64,000 nucleotides of DNA from Nonomuraea polychroma. Its GTDB lineage: Bacteria; Actinomycetota; Actinomycetes; Streptosporangiales; Streptosporangiaceae. Where the stretch lies: positions 10,877,501 through 10,941,500 of the forward strand of contig NZ_SAUN01000001.1 in assembly GCF_004011505.1 (NCBI RefSeq), in the 5' to 3' direction. Position numbers and translations under genes: made by a program. Shown piece after piece: positions 33,117-41,099 of this stretch. Each line of letters opens with the position of its first letter. Within the stretch, counting starts at the first letter, position 1. The notes under the pieces are model-generated. The model did not search any database. It saw only the letters and a program-made list of their open reading frames with translations, and was not told where the DNA came from.

Positions 33117-34354
33117 GATCCGGCGGAGTTGGACGGGTGCCAGAGTTCGTCGGCCGAGGCGTGCACCCAACCCTGGCGCTGCTGCTCGATGGCCGCCGTC
33201 TGCAGCACGAGGTCGAACGCCTCACTGCGCATGCGCCGGTCGGCGTAGAGGAGGCCGGCCACGCCCGCCTCGAAGGGATAGGTGAACATCGCGCCGAGCG
33301 TGGCGCCGAGTGCGATCAGTACGGCGGACACGACGGCGTTGACCGCCGTGCCGGCTCCGAGCATGCCGAACACCATGCCCGCGATCGTGAAGGGCACCGA
33401 CACGATGGCCGCCACGATGCCCACGAGAAGGGAGGTGAGCAGCATGATGCCGAGCACCCGCCAGAAGTCGCCGCTGACCAGGTGCCACGAGCGGCGCATG
33501 GCCTCGATCGGGCCCTTGCCCTCCAGGACCACGGCCGGCGAGGCGAACGCGAAGCGGGTACGGAAGAACAGGTAGTAGGCGATGTAGCCGATGACGAACA
33601 GGACGGTCAGCCCGAGCACCAGGCCGACGCCCCCGCTGTCGGAGACGTTCAGCGAGACCACCACGATGAGCAGCACGAAGACCACCATGGGCACCAGCAT
33701 GATGACGGCCATCAGCCCCACCACGCCGAACAGTGCGGGGATCCGGCCCTTGACGAGCTGCCAGGCCTCGCCGGCCGTGATGTTGCCGCCGAAGACGGCC
33801 CGGCCGAGTATGCGGGTCAGCACGCCGGTGAGCAGGGTGACCACGACGAACTGGACCGCGTACGACACCAGCGAGCCGCCGTATTGGGCGACGACGCCGT
33901 AGACGCTGGTGAGCTGGTCAGGCGGGACGGAGGGGTCGCGCAGCGCGCTGCCCATGGCGCTGAACACGAACGCCTGGCCGATGGCCAGGGGCACGGCGAC
34001 CAGGAGGGCGGCGACGGCCGACAGGCCCAGAACCGCCTTCGGGTTGGACCGGATGAGCTTGATCGTGCCGTCGAGGATGTCGCCCAGTCCGAGCGGGCGC
34101 AGCGGGATGATGCCCGGCCGCAGCGCCGGCGCCGGCGGCATGTAGCCGTAACCGGGTTGCGGCTGGGACGGATATGGTGTTTGGGACCCGGGTGCGTAAG
34201 CGGGTTGATCTCCGTACGGCTGCCCGTAGGGGGTCTGCTGTTGTTGTGCTCCCGGGGCGGTCCACGGGGAGGCCGGCGGGGCGCTGTAGGGCGGGGGCTG
34301 TTCGGCCGACCAGCCTGATGGCGTCTCGGGCGTGGGACCGTGACCGTCTGACAT
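33113..34354 (-). CDS. membrane protein with GPDPase-like membrane domain
   Basis: 413 residues from the ATG at 34354 (MSDGHGPTPETPSG); an earlier start at 34414 is possible but unconserved. A Gln/Pro/Tyr-rich N-terminal tail (about 1-75) is followed by GIIPLRPLGLGDILDGTIKLIRSNPKAVLGL, the family start, and at least six helices. It resembles the glycerophosphodiester phosphodiesterase membrane domain (PF10110), which has no phosphodiesterase site. First gene of the leftward five-gene MoxR operon; divergent from mtrA, 270 bases away. Confidence 0.87.
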   Translation of the reverse strand: MSDGHGPTPETPSGWSAEQPPPYSAPPASPWTAPGAQQQQTPYGQPYGDQPAYAPGSQTPYPSQPQPGYGYMPPAPALRPGIIPLRPLGLGDILDGTIKLIRSNPKAVLGLSAVAALLVAVPLAIGQAFVFSAMGSALRDPSVPPDQLTSVYGVVAQYGGSLVSYAVQFVVVTLLTGVLTRILGRAVFGGNITAGEAWQLVKGRIPALFGVVGLMAVIMLVPMVVFVLLIVVVSLNVSDSGGVGLVLGLTVLFVIGYIAYYLFFRTRFAFASPAVVLEGKGPIEAMRRSWHLVSGDFWRVLGIMLLTSLLVGIVAAIVSVPFTIAGMVFGMLGAGTAVNAVVSAVLIALGATLGAMFTYPFEAGVAGLLYADRRMRSEAFDLVLQTAAIEQQRQGWVHASADELWHPSNSAGS

Positions 34355-34624
34355 ATCCCAATCCTGGCACGCTGCACGGGGCATTGGTGTCACGGAAGCG
34401 ATTCCCCGTCTCATCTTGCCCGCATTCCCGGGCGATTCGGGTCAAGGTTCACGTCCAGGGATGGCCGAAAGTTGCTCTGTTACCGCAGACTTGAGATTGC
34501 GGTCGCGGGAGTGGGCCTAAAATTCGCCTTTTGTGGGTCTCAGGTCACACTCATAGGGCGACCAAGGGTAACCTTCAGCGATCGTGCGGGTATGTCCCAC
34601 AATGCGTAGAACGAATGAGGGGCC

Positions 34625-35302
34625 ATGAAAGGTCGCGTGCTGGTCGTCGACGACGACGCCGCTCTCGCCGAGATGCTGGGAATCGTGCTGCGGGGCGAGG
34701 GCTTCGAACCATCCTTTGTCTCAGATGGCGACAAGGCCCTCGACGCGTTCCGGGATACACGCCCGGACCTGGTGCTGCTCGACCTGATGCTGCCCGGAGC
34801 GGACGGCATCGACGTCGCACGAAGGATCAGGGCTGAGTCGGGGGTTCCGATCGTCATGCTCACGGCGAAGAGCGACACGATTGACGTCGTGCTCGGGCTG
34901 GAGTCCGGCGCCGACGACTACATCGTCAAGCCGTTCAAGCCGAAGGAGCTGGTCGCACGGGTGCGGGCGCGGCTGCGCCGCACCGACGAGCCGACCCCTG
35001 AGATCCTCCAGATCGGCGACATCACCATCGACGTGGCCGGTCACTCGGTCAAGCGGGGCGAGGAGACCATCAACCTCACGCCGCTCGAGTTCGACCTGCT
35101 CGTCGCGCTGGCGCGCAAGCCGCGCCAGGTGTTCACCCGCGAGGTCCTGCTCGAGCAGGTCTGGGGATACCGGCACGCGGCCGACACGCGGCTGGTCAAC
35201 GTGCACGTCCAGCGGCTCAGGGCCAAGATCGAGAAGGATCCCGAGCACCCCGAGATCGTCGTCACGGTCCGCGGCGTGGGCTACAAAGCCGGCCCCGCCT
35301 GA
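34625..35302 (+). CDS. mtrA: two-component response regulator MtrA
   Basis: OmpR-family regulator of cell-envelope and division genes, essential in mycobacteria. 225 residues: receiver (1-118) with Asp10-Asp11, phospho-acceptor Asp53 in LLDLMLPGADG, and MLTAKSD; winged-helix domain with TPLEFDLLVALARKP and RGVGYKAGPA. Start ATG at 34625 with GAGGGG before it. The 270 bases upstream hold no gene; GGTAACC at about 34567-34573 resembles the GTAAC core of reported MtrA sites, so autoregulation is possible but unproven. Followed by mtrB 19 bases on and lpqB. Confidence 0.96.
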   Translation: MKGRVLVVDDDAALAEMLGIVLRGEGFEPSFVSDGDKALDAFRDTRPDLVLLDLMLPGADGIDVARRIRAESGVPIVMLTAKSDTIDVVLGLESGADDYIVKPFKPKELVARVRARLRRTDEPTPEILQIGDITIDVAGHSVKRGEETINLTPLEFDLLVALARKPRQVFTREVLLEQVWGYRHAADTRLVNVHVQRLRAKIEKDPEHPEIVVTVRGVGYKAGPA

Positions 35303-35320
35303 CCGTCGCCGCCCCCTGCC

Positions 35321-37060
35321 ATGCCCCCGACGAAGAGTAAGAGGTCCCGCCGACGGACACTCCGCCAGATTCTCGGCGGAGTCCGCCGGCGGGTGCGTCG
35401 TGCGGCCGGCCGGGCACGCCGCATCTGGCGTCGCTCGCTCCAGCTCCAGGTGGTCACCAGCACGCTGGTGATCTCTGTGATCGTGGTGGTCGTGCTGGGG
35501 GCGTTCCTGTCCACGCAGATCAACAAGTCGGTCATCGACAGCAGGGCGCAGTCCTCCCGCAGCGCGGCCTTCGCCGACCGCCTGCAGATCTCCGACGCGC
35601 TGACCCCTCCGACTGATGACCAGGCCAAGGCCGACGACGGCGGCAAGGTGTCGACCAACCCGCTCGACGACGTCATGGACACCGTCACCGGCTCCGGCGA
35701 CGACGGCTCCAAGAAGCGCTACGACGTCCTCATACTCAACGAGGCCGGCCCCGGCAAGTCCCGGGCCTCGGGCACCGTCGTGCCCGCCAACGTGCCGCAC
35801 AGCGTCAGCGCCGGCGTGCGGCGCAACATGGAGAAGATGGAGTACGGCAAGACCGTCGTCTCCATCGAGCGGATCCTGTTCAACGGCCAGAGCCAGCCCA
35901 GGCTGACGTACGTGGTCGGCGGCATCGTCCACCAGCAGCTCACCGGCGAGAACTACGAGGTCTACCACTTCTTCCCGCTCGACGAGGAAGAGGAACTGCT
36001 GTCCAACGTCCGGCTGGCCATCGTCGTGGTGGGCCTCGGACTCGTCCTGCTGCTGGCCGCCATCGCCTACCTGGTCGCCCGCCAGGTCGTCACCCCGGTG
36101 CGGCTCGCCCGCCAGGCCGCCGAGCGCTTGGCCTCCGGCAAGCTCGACGAGCGGCTGAAGGTGCGCGGCGAGGACGACCTCGCCCGGCTGGCGAACTCGT
36201 TCAACGAGATGGCCGCGAACCTGGCGCTCAAGATTCACCAGCTGGAGGAGCTGTCGCAGGTCCAGCGGCAGTTCGTCTCGGACGTCTCGCACGAGCTGCG
36301 CACCCCGCTGACGACCGTGCGCATGGCCGCCGATCTTCTCTACGACGCGCGCGAGGACTTCGACCCCATGGCCGCCCGCTCGGCGGAGCTCATGCAGGCG
36401 CAACTGGAGCGGTTCGAGTCGATGCTGGCCGATCTGCTGGAGATCAGCCGCTACGACGCCGGCGCCGCCACGCTGGACCTCGACTCGGTGGACGTACGCC
36501 AGGTGGTGCTGCGTGCGATCGAGGACTCCGAGGCGCTGGCCGAGCGGCACGGCACCCGCTTCGACCTGCGGCTGCCCGCCGAGCCCTGCATGGCGGAGAT
36601 CGACAACCGCAGGGTCGAGCGGATCCTGCGCAACCTGCTGTTCAACGCCATCGAGCACGGTGAGGGCCGGGAGATCGTGGTCACCGTGGGCGCCGACCGG
36701 GACGCCGTGGCCGTCGCCGTGCGCGACCACGGGATCGGGCTGAAGCCGGGTGAGGACACCATGGTCTTCGACCGGTTCTGGCGGGCCGATCCGTCGCGCG
36801 CGCGGACCATCGGCGGCACTGGACTCGGGCTGGCGATCTCCCGCGAGGACGCGACACTGCACGGCGGCTGGCTGCAGGCCTGGGGGCAGCCGGGCGAGGG
36901 CTCCCAGTTCAGGCTGACACTGCCCAGGATGGCCGGGGCCGTGCTCAAGGGCTCGCCCTTGTCGCTGGTCCCGCCGGAGATCGAGATGCGGCGCACATGG
37001 CGTGGGGCCATGACGCCCGTGCTGCTTCCTGCCACGGGGGACGTCCATGAGGACGATTAG
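35321..37060 (+). CDS. mtrB: sensor histidine kinase MtrB
   Basis: Membrane sensor for MtrA, 579 residues. Very basic N-terminus, helix LQVVTSTLVISVIVVVVLGAFLS (about 45-66), an extracytoplasmic domain (about 67-225) and a second helix LAIVVVGLGLVLLLAAIAYLVA before HAMP (QVVTPVRLARQAAERLASG). The HisKA motif FVSDVSHELRTPLTTVRMAADLLYDAR holds the phospho-His. HATPase boxes are NLLFNAIEHGEG, VRDHGIGL and IGGTGLGLAI. Its C-terminus overlaps lpqB by 14 bases. Start ATG at 35321, 18 bases after mtrA. Confidence 0.96.
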   Translation: MPPTKSKRSRRRTLRQILGGVRRRVRRAAGRARRIWRRSLQLQVVTSTLVISVIVVVVLGAFLSTQINKSVIDSRAQSSRSAAFADRLQISDALTPPTDDQAKADDGGKVSTNPLDDVMDTVTGSGDDGSKKRYDVLILNEAGPGKSRASGTVVPANVPHSVSAGVRRNMEKMEYGKTVVSIERILFNGQSQPRLTYVVGGIVHQQLTGENYEVYHFFPLDEEEELLSNVRLAIVVVGLGLVLLLAAIAYLVARQVVTPVRLARQAAERLASGKLDERLKVRGEDDLARLANSFNEMAANLALKIHQLEELSQVQRQFVSDVSHELRTPLTTVRMAADLLYDAREDFDPMAARSAELMQAQLERFESMLADLLEISRYDAGAATLDLDSVDVRQVVLRAIEDSEALAERHGTRFDLRLPAEPCMAEIDNRRVERILRNLLFNAIEHGEGREIVVTVGADRDAVAVAVRDHGIGLKPGEDTMVFDRFWRADPSRARTIGGTGLGLAISREDATLHGGWLQAWGQPGEGSQFRLTLPRMAGAVLKGSPLSLVPPEIEMRRTWRGAMTPVLLPATGDVHEDD

Positions 37061-38783
37061 GCAGCTCGGGACGGCCGTCGCGCTGGCGGTCGCCGTGGCG
37101 TGCGCGGGCACGGGGTGCACCGTGATCCAGGTGAGCGGCCCGTACACCATGAACGAGGCCAGCGGCGGCGACCCGCTGAGCAAGCCGTTCCAGCGCCTGA
37201 TCGCCACCCCGCCGCAGCCGGACTGGAGCCCAGAGCAGACGCTCAGGGGCCTGCAGGCCGCCATGGCGGCCTTCGCCGATGACCCGACGGTCCTGCCTCA
37301 ATACCTGACGGCCGACGCCCTGAAGAGCTGGACCCCCTCGGGGGCCGTGACGGTGCTCGACGACCTGATGCAGTTCGACCCGCCCGAGCCGGGCGGCGAC
37401 GAGCCGGTGCAGCGGGTCACGCTCAAGGGCAGGCAGGTGGCGAGCATCGAGGAGGACGACACCTACGTGCCGCAGGCCGGGAACTGGGCGAGGCCCTTTG
37501 ACCTGGTCAAGGCCCGGGAGGGTGGTTACCGGGTCAACAAGTTGCCCGACGGGCTCATCCTCACCCGGTCGGACGTGGATCGTGCGTACCGGCCGACGAA
37601 GCTCTACTACCTCAACGGCAGCACGCAGGACAGGATCGTCGTGGACAACGTGCGCCTGCGGCTGAAGCCTGAGGAGACGTACGCGAAGGTCATACTCGAG
37701 CGCCTGCTGAAGGACCCGAGCGGGGTCCTGCGGGGCGCGGCGACCACGGCCTTCCCGGCCGGCACCAAGGTCCAGTCGGTCACCTCGGCCGAGGACGAGC
37801 GCGTGGTGGTCAACTTGTCGGGTCCTCTCGATCTCCTCGACCTGAGCGGCGAGGACGCTCTCATGGCGCAGATCAGGTACAGCCTCAACAACAACGACGT
37901 CGCCAAGGGCCGCGGCATCTCGGTGCTGCTGGACGGGGAGCCGTACACGAGCTACGAACCCAACACGGACGACCTGCGCTGGCTGGACAACGGCGGCAAC
38001 AACGCCTACTACGTCAGCAAGGGCGCGGTCCACTCCATGTCGAAGGAGGGCCCGGGCAGCGCAGTGGCGGGACCGGCCGGCCAGCAGCGCCAGGGCTACT
38101 CCCACTTCGCCATCTCCAAGCAGGGCGGCTTCGTCGCGGCCATGACCTCCACCGGCATCTCCGTGGCCCCTCTGACGCAGGAAGGGCAGTGGCAAGAGGT
38201 CATCCAGGGCACTGACCTGACCCCGCCGTCGTGGCACCGTGACGGGTCGTTGTGGACGTTCGACCAGAAGAACAGGGTCGTGCTGCGGTACGACCATGCC
38301 GGCAAGCGCGGGCCCGAAGTGGTGTCCGCGCCTGGGCTGGAGAAGCTGGACGTCACCCGCCTGCGCATCGCCAGGGACGGAGTGCGGGTGGCGGTGACGA
38401 CCGGCAAGAACCTCGCCCAGACCGTCCAGATCGGCGCGCTGACGGTCACGGGCGGGCTCGCGCTGGGCAACGTCCGGCCGCTGATGGGGACTGAGGCGGG
38501 GGACGAGATCCTGGACATCGCGTGGCGGGATGACGAGCATCTGCTCGTGCTGGTTCAGAGCAAGGCCCAGCAGATTCTGAACGAGATCGACGTCGGGGAC
38601 GGGGAGGTCGTCGAGATCCCGCTGAAGGATCGGCTCGAGGCGCTGGCGGCGCTGAACGAGCGGGTTCTGGCGGCGGCCGACGCGGAGAAGGCCGGGTCCA
38701 AGATCCTGGAGCTCAACCAAGACCAGAGCTGGACCCCCAAGATCGACTCAGACGTCGAGATCCCGCTGTTCCCCTTGGGCTGA
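37047..38783 (+). CDS. lpqB: lipoprotein LpqB, MtrB-associated
   Basis: 578 residues; signal peptide with lipobox GTGC (Cys24). LpqB acts outside the membrane and modulates MtrB in mycobacteria. An N-terminal GerMN domain is likely (region RPTKLYYLNGSTQDRIVVDNVR, about 175-290), followed by a C-terminal beta-propeller-like domain (about 310-578). Its start ATG lies within mtrB, giving translational coupling in an mtrA-mtrB-lpqB operon as in M. tuberculosis. The start is supported by the lipobox position. Confidence 0.95.
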   Translation: MRTIRQLGTAVALAVAVACAGTGCTVIQVSGPYTMNEASGGDPLSKPFQRLIATPPQPDWSPEQTLRGLQAAMAAFADDPTVLPQYLTADALKSWTPSGAVTVLDDLMQFDPPEPGGDEPVQRVTLKGRQVASIEEDDTYVPQAGNWARPFDLVKAREGGYRVNKLPDGLILTRSDVDRAYRPTKLYYLNGSTQDRIVVDNVRLRLKPEETYAKVILERLLKDPSGVLRGAATTAFPAGTKVQSVTSAEDERVVVNLSGPLDLLDLSGEDALMAQIRYSLNNNDVAKGRGISVLLDGEPYTSYEPNTDDLRWLDNGGNNAYYVSKGAVHSMSKEGPGSAVAGPAGQQRQGYSHFAISKQGGFVAAMTSTGISVAPLTQEGQWQEVIQGTDLTPPSWHRDGSLWTFDQKNRVVLRYDHAGKRGPEVVSAPGLEKLDVTRLRIARDGVRVAVTTGKNLAQTVQIGALTVTGGLALGNVRPLMGTEAGDEILDIAWRDDEHLLVLVQSKAQQILNEIDVGDGEVVEIPLKDRLEALAALNERVLAAADAEKAGSKILELNQDQSWTPKIDSDVEIPLFPLG

Positions 38784-38879
38784 GGCCACGCCGGCCCCCA
38801 TGACGGCGTGCCGGGTGAGAACGGGCCGTCCGGAGCCGGCGGCCCCGTGATGGGCGGGAAACTGTCGGTGGGGGGCGGC

Positions 38880-39575
38880 ATGCTGGGCCGCGTGCTGAGC
38901 GTCGTACTCGATCTGCTCCTCCCGCAGGCCTGTGCGGGCTGTGGCGCCAAGGGGGCGCGTTGTTGCGGCCGTTGCCTGGCCGAGCTGACCGCCCGCCCGG
39001 ACAGGCGCTTGCCGAGGCCGCGGCTGCCCGGCACGCCGGACTGCTGGTCGGCGAGCCCGTACGAGGGGCCGGTGCGCAAGGCGATCGTGGCCTACAAGGA
39101 GCGAGGCGCGGTGGCGCTGGCGGGCGTGCTGGCGGAGGCTCTGGCGTTCACCGCGCTCACGGCGATCGGCCGCACCGGGGCGCTGTGGGCGGCACGGGGG
39201 TTCGCCGTCGTGCCGGTGCCGAGCGGGCGGGCGAGCGTGAGCGCCAGGGGGCACGACCCGGTGGGCCGGCTGGCGGGGCTGGCGGCGGGGAGGCTGCGAG
39301 CGGCAGGGCTGCCGGCGCAGCCGTGGGCGGCGCTGAGCCAGGCGCGGCAGGTGGCGGACCAAGCGGGCCTGAGCTCCGCTGAGAGGGCCGCCAACCTCGC
39401 GTGGTCACTTAGGGTCGGGCGAGCCGCGAAAGGGCCTCCAGCGGCCTGTGCGCTGCTCGTGGATGACATCGTCACGACCGGCGCCACCCTCGTGGAGGCC
39501 GCCAGAGCCCTGCGGGCGGCCGGTGTGAGCGTGCCCTTGGCCGTGACCGTCGCCGCGACACGCCGAAGATCTTGA
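38880..39575 (+). CDS. comF: ComF-family phosphoribosyltransferase-like protein
   Basis: 231 residues from the ATG at 38880, which has GGTGGGGGGCGGC just before it; GTG at 38808 and ATG at 38850 are alternatives. An N-terminal zinc-ribbon-like stretch (QACAGCGAKGARCCGRCLAE) precedes a PRTase fold with AFAVVPVPSGRASVSARGHDP and the PRPP motif LLVDDIVTTGATL. Related to ComFC, needed for DNA uptake in competent bacteria; its role in actinomycetes is not established. The gene stands directly before the non-coding interval and hpf, a conserved order with M. tuberculosis (Rv3242c-Rv3241c). Confidence 0.92.
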   Translation: MLGRVLSVVLDLLLPQACAGCGAKGARCCGRCLAELTARPDRRLPRPRLPGTPDCWSASPYEGPVRKAIVAYKERGAVALAGVLAEALAFTALTAIGRTGALWAARGFAVVPVPSGRASVSARGHDPVGRLAGLAAGRLRAAGLPAQPWAALSQARQVADQAGLSSAERAANLAWSLRVGRAAKGPPAACALLVDDIVTTGATLVEAARALRAAGVSVPLAVTVAATRRRS

Positions 39576-39589
39576 AAAGCATTACGGTG

Positions 39590-40190
39590 ACGTTCGGTAA
39601 AGATAGATCCAACCCAAGACTCTCACCAGGAGGTCACATGTCCCTTCCTCCGGGCGCACGGTGGGGCAGCTCAACGGAGGGGAAGCCCGCACTGCCAAGG
39701 GTTGCCGATCGGTTAAATGGGGTATCAAGCAGGACTCGCGAACCCCGAGAAAATCACGGAAAGTGATCCTTTGGCCGATCCTCCGGCTGACATTCGCCCT
39801 GGATGCGGATAGCGTTCTGACATGGCACCCGTTCGGGTCCGTGGTTGCGCAGGGTCGGGGCTCCCGGCTCTGCTAGCCGATGCCAGCCGCAGGCAAAACG
39901 GTCCACGTAAGGCGACTCTTTGTCGACCGATCACGGTGCGGCTTAGGGATAAGTCCTGCCTTCCCGAGAGGTCAGATGCCTCTCGCCAGAAGAGAAGGGC
40001 AGTAGTGGCAACAGAGCTGCGAAATCCTCAGCAGGCGGATGTGGGGTCGAAGACCAGGTCGGCCGGACGGGTGCCGCCCGAGTTCCCGGTGACCGTGTGT
40101 CGGAAGAGGGTAACGGTGAGAGAAAGGCAGACAGAAGACCCCGCCCGGCAAGCACGTCGTCGGGCGCTCTTGCTCAGTCGTTAGACCGAA
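39590..40190 (+). ncRNA. candidate structured RNA (raiA-type) between comF and hpf
   Basis: No convincing gene fills these 600 bases, but base-pairing is dense. Examples: a multibranched domain at 39707-39780 closed by GATCGG/CCGATC, holding GGGG/CCCC (39719-39722 with 39743-39746) and a 5-bp hairpin ATCAC-GGAAA-GTGAT (39753-39767); a hairpin ACCC-GTTC-GGGT (39827-39838); a nested hairpin CTGCC...GGCAG (39956-40002) around GAGAGG-N7-CCTCTC (39966-39984). Large raiA RNAs are known from Firmicutes and Actinobacteria in exactly this place, upstream of raiA/hpf or near comF. Class assignment is by position and structure density, not by a covariance search. An in-frame stretch (39822-40184) is Arg-rich, lacks a ribosome site and is not believed. 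Confidence 0.55.
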
Positions 40191-40204
40191 AGGGGGGCTG
40201 TTGC

Positions 40205-40864
40205 ATGGACATCATCGTCAAGGGTCGGCACACCGGAGTGAGTGACCGGTTCCGCGACCACGTGACGACCAAGCTGGCCAGGATCGAACGTCTGGACAAC
40301 AAACTCATCCGAGTCGACGTGGAGGTGTCGAAAGAACGCAATCCGCGCCTTGCCAGTCAGCGCGAGCGCGTCGAGCTCACCATTCACTCCCGAGGACCGG
40401 CCATTCGCGCCGAGGCCTCGGCCGATGACCGATTCGCAGCCCTCGACATCGCCCTCGACAAGCTGGAAGGCCGCCTCAGGCGGCTGGCCGACCGGCGCAA
40501 GGTCCATCACGGAAGCCACTGCCCGCCCTCTGTGGCGGAGATCACCGCGACGCTCCCCGAGGCCGCCGGTCTGGCGCCGCGCACCGTCCCCGAGCCGGCC
40601 GAGCCCAGCGAGGACGAGCTGCAGGAGCGCAGCGACAAGCTCTACGACGACATCGTCCCGATCGAGATGGACGGCGAGGGGCCACTCGTCGTGCGGGAGA
40701 AGTTCCACAAGGCGGACCCCATGACCATCGACCAGGCTCTGCTCGAGATGGAGCTGGTCGGGCACGACTTCTACCTGTTCCGCGACAAGGAGACCGGCCA
40801 GCCGAGCGTCGTCTACAACAGACGCGGGTACAACTACGGCGTGTTGCGGCTCGTAGAGCCCTGA
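40205..40864 (+). CDS. hpf: long-form ribosome hibernation promoting factor (HPF/RaiA)
   Basis: Dimerises 70S ribosomes into inactive 100S particles in stationary phase. 219 residues from the ATG at 40205 after AAAGGGGGG; the upstream in-frame ATG adds 36 unconserved residues. N-terminal HPF domain (MDIIVKGRHTGVSDRFRDHVTTKLARIERLD to about residue 105) binds the 30S subunit; the C-terminal dimerisation domain (about 150-219) has VREKFHKADPMTIDQALLEMELVGHDFYLFRDKETGQPSVVYNRRGYNYGVLRL, diagnostic of the long form. Confidence 0.95.
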   Translation: MDIIVKGRHTGVSDRFRDHVTTKLARIERLDNKLIRVDVEVSKERNPRLASQRERVELTIHSRGPAIRAEASADDRFAALDIALDKLEGRLRRLADRRKVHHGSHCPPSVAEITATLPEAAGLAPRTVPEPAEPSEDELQERSDKLYDDIVPIEMDGEGPLVVREKFHKADPMTIDQALLEMELVGHDFYLFRDKETGQPSVVYNRRGYNYGVLRLVEP

Positions 40865-40896
40865 TCGCGCGCTAAAAGATCTTCTCGACCACCCGA

Positions 40897-40928
40897 GAAC
40901 CGCTGGTTACATGCCATTATGGCGGTTC
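40897..40928 (+). terminator. weak hairpin after hpf
   Basis: A 7-bp stem (GAACCGC 40897-40903 with GCGGTTC 40922-40928) with an 18-base loop lies 32 bases after the hpf stop. There is no T-run, so termination is uncertain. Confidence 0.3.
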
Positions 40929-40959
40929 AACGGCTCTGGCCCCCCGACGAGGAGGACAC

Positions 40960-41031
40960 GTGAGCGAGCTCAGTCAGGTTCGGATGAGCGAGCGAAGTGC
41001 AGGCGCGAGGCGGATCAAGGAGGCCTCGTGA
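40960..41031 (+). CDS. 23-codon leader ORF 1 upstream of response regulator
   Basis: Begins GTG after GAGGAGG with a 5-base spacer and ends TGA at 41029-41031, overlapping the next GTG (GTGA). The peptide starts VSELSQVRMSERS and ends RRIKEAS. It has no known family. It and the following mini-ORF are 68-base tandem copies of each other, so they may be a duplicated translation-initiation region rather than a peptide with its own function. Confidence 0.4.
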   Translation: MSELSQVRMSERSAGARRIKEAS

Positions 41032-41095
41032 GTGAGCGAAGCGAGCGAGCCATCAGACGCAGCGCCTTGGTCACGGGGCCGACGAAGGAGGCTCC
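40960..41095 (+). repeat. 68-base tandem repeat of initiation region (2 copies plus start of third)
   Basis: GTG starts recur at 40960, 41028 and 41096, exactly 68 bases apart, each preceded by GGAGG-type sites, and each copy ends (A/C)AAGGAGGC plus a few bases before the next GTG. Internal sequence is diverged, so the duplication is old or under selection only at its ends. Confidence 0.65.
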
Positions 41096-41099
41096 GTGA
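41028..41099 (+). CDS. 23-codon leader ORF 2 upstream of response regulator
   Basis: GTG at 41028 follows CAAGGAGG, and the TGA at 41097-41099 overlaps the response-regulator GTG at 41096 (GTGA). The peptide begins VSERSERAIRR and ends TKEAP. The GAGCGA-rich SERSER codons are a common short motif near starts in Streptosporangiales. Translation of this ORF should couple to the regulator. Confidence 0.4.
   Translation: MSERSERAIRRSALVTGPTKEAP

Noticed and set aside
34567..34573. MtrA box upstream of mtrA
   Set aside because: Only one GTAACC core was seen without a clear second repeat at fixed spacing; kept as a remark in mtrA only.
34721..37264. 847-codon open frame on the minus strand
   Set aside because: Antisense to mtrA/mtrB; no recognisable motif.
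39822..40184. 120-codon ORF between comF and hpf
   Set aside because: Arg-rich, without ribosome site, dense RNA structure in the same bases; treated as non-coding.
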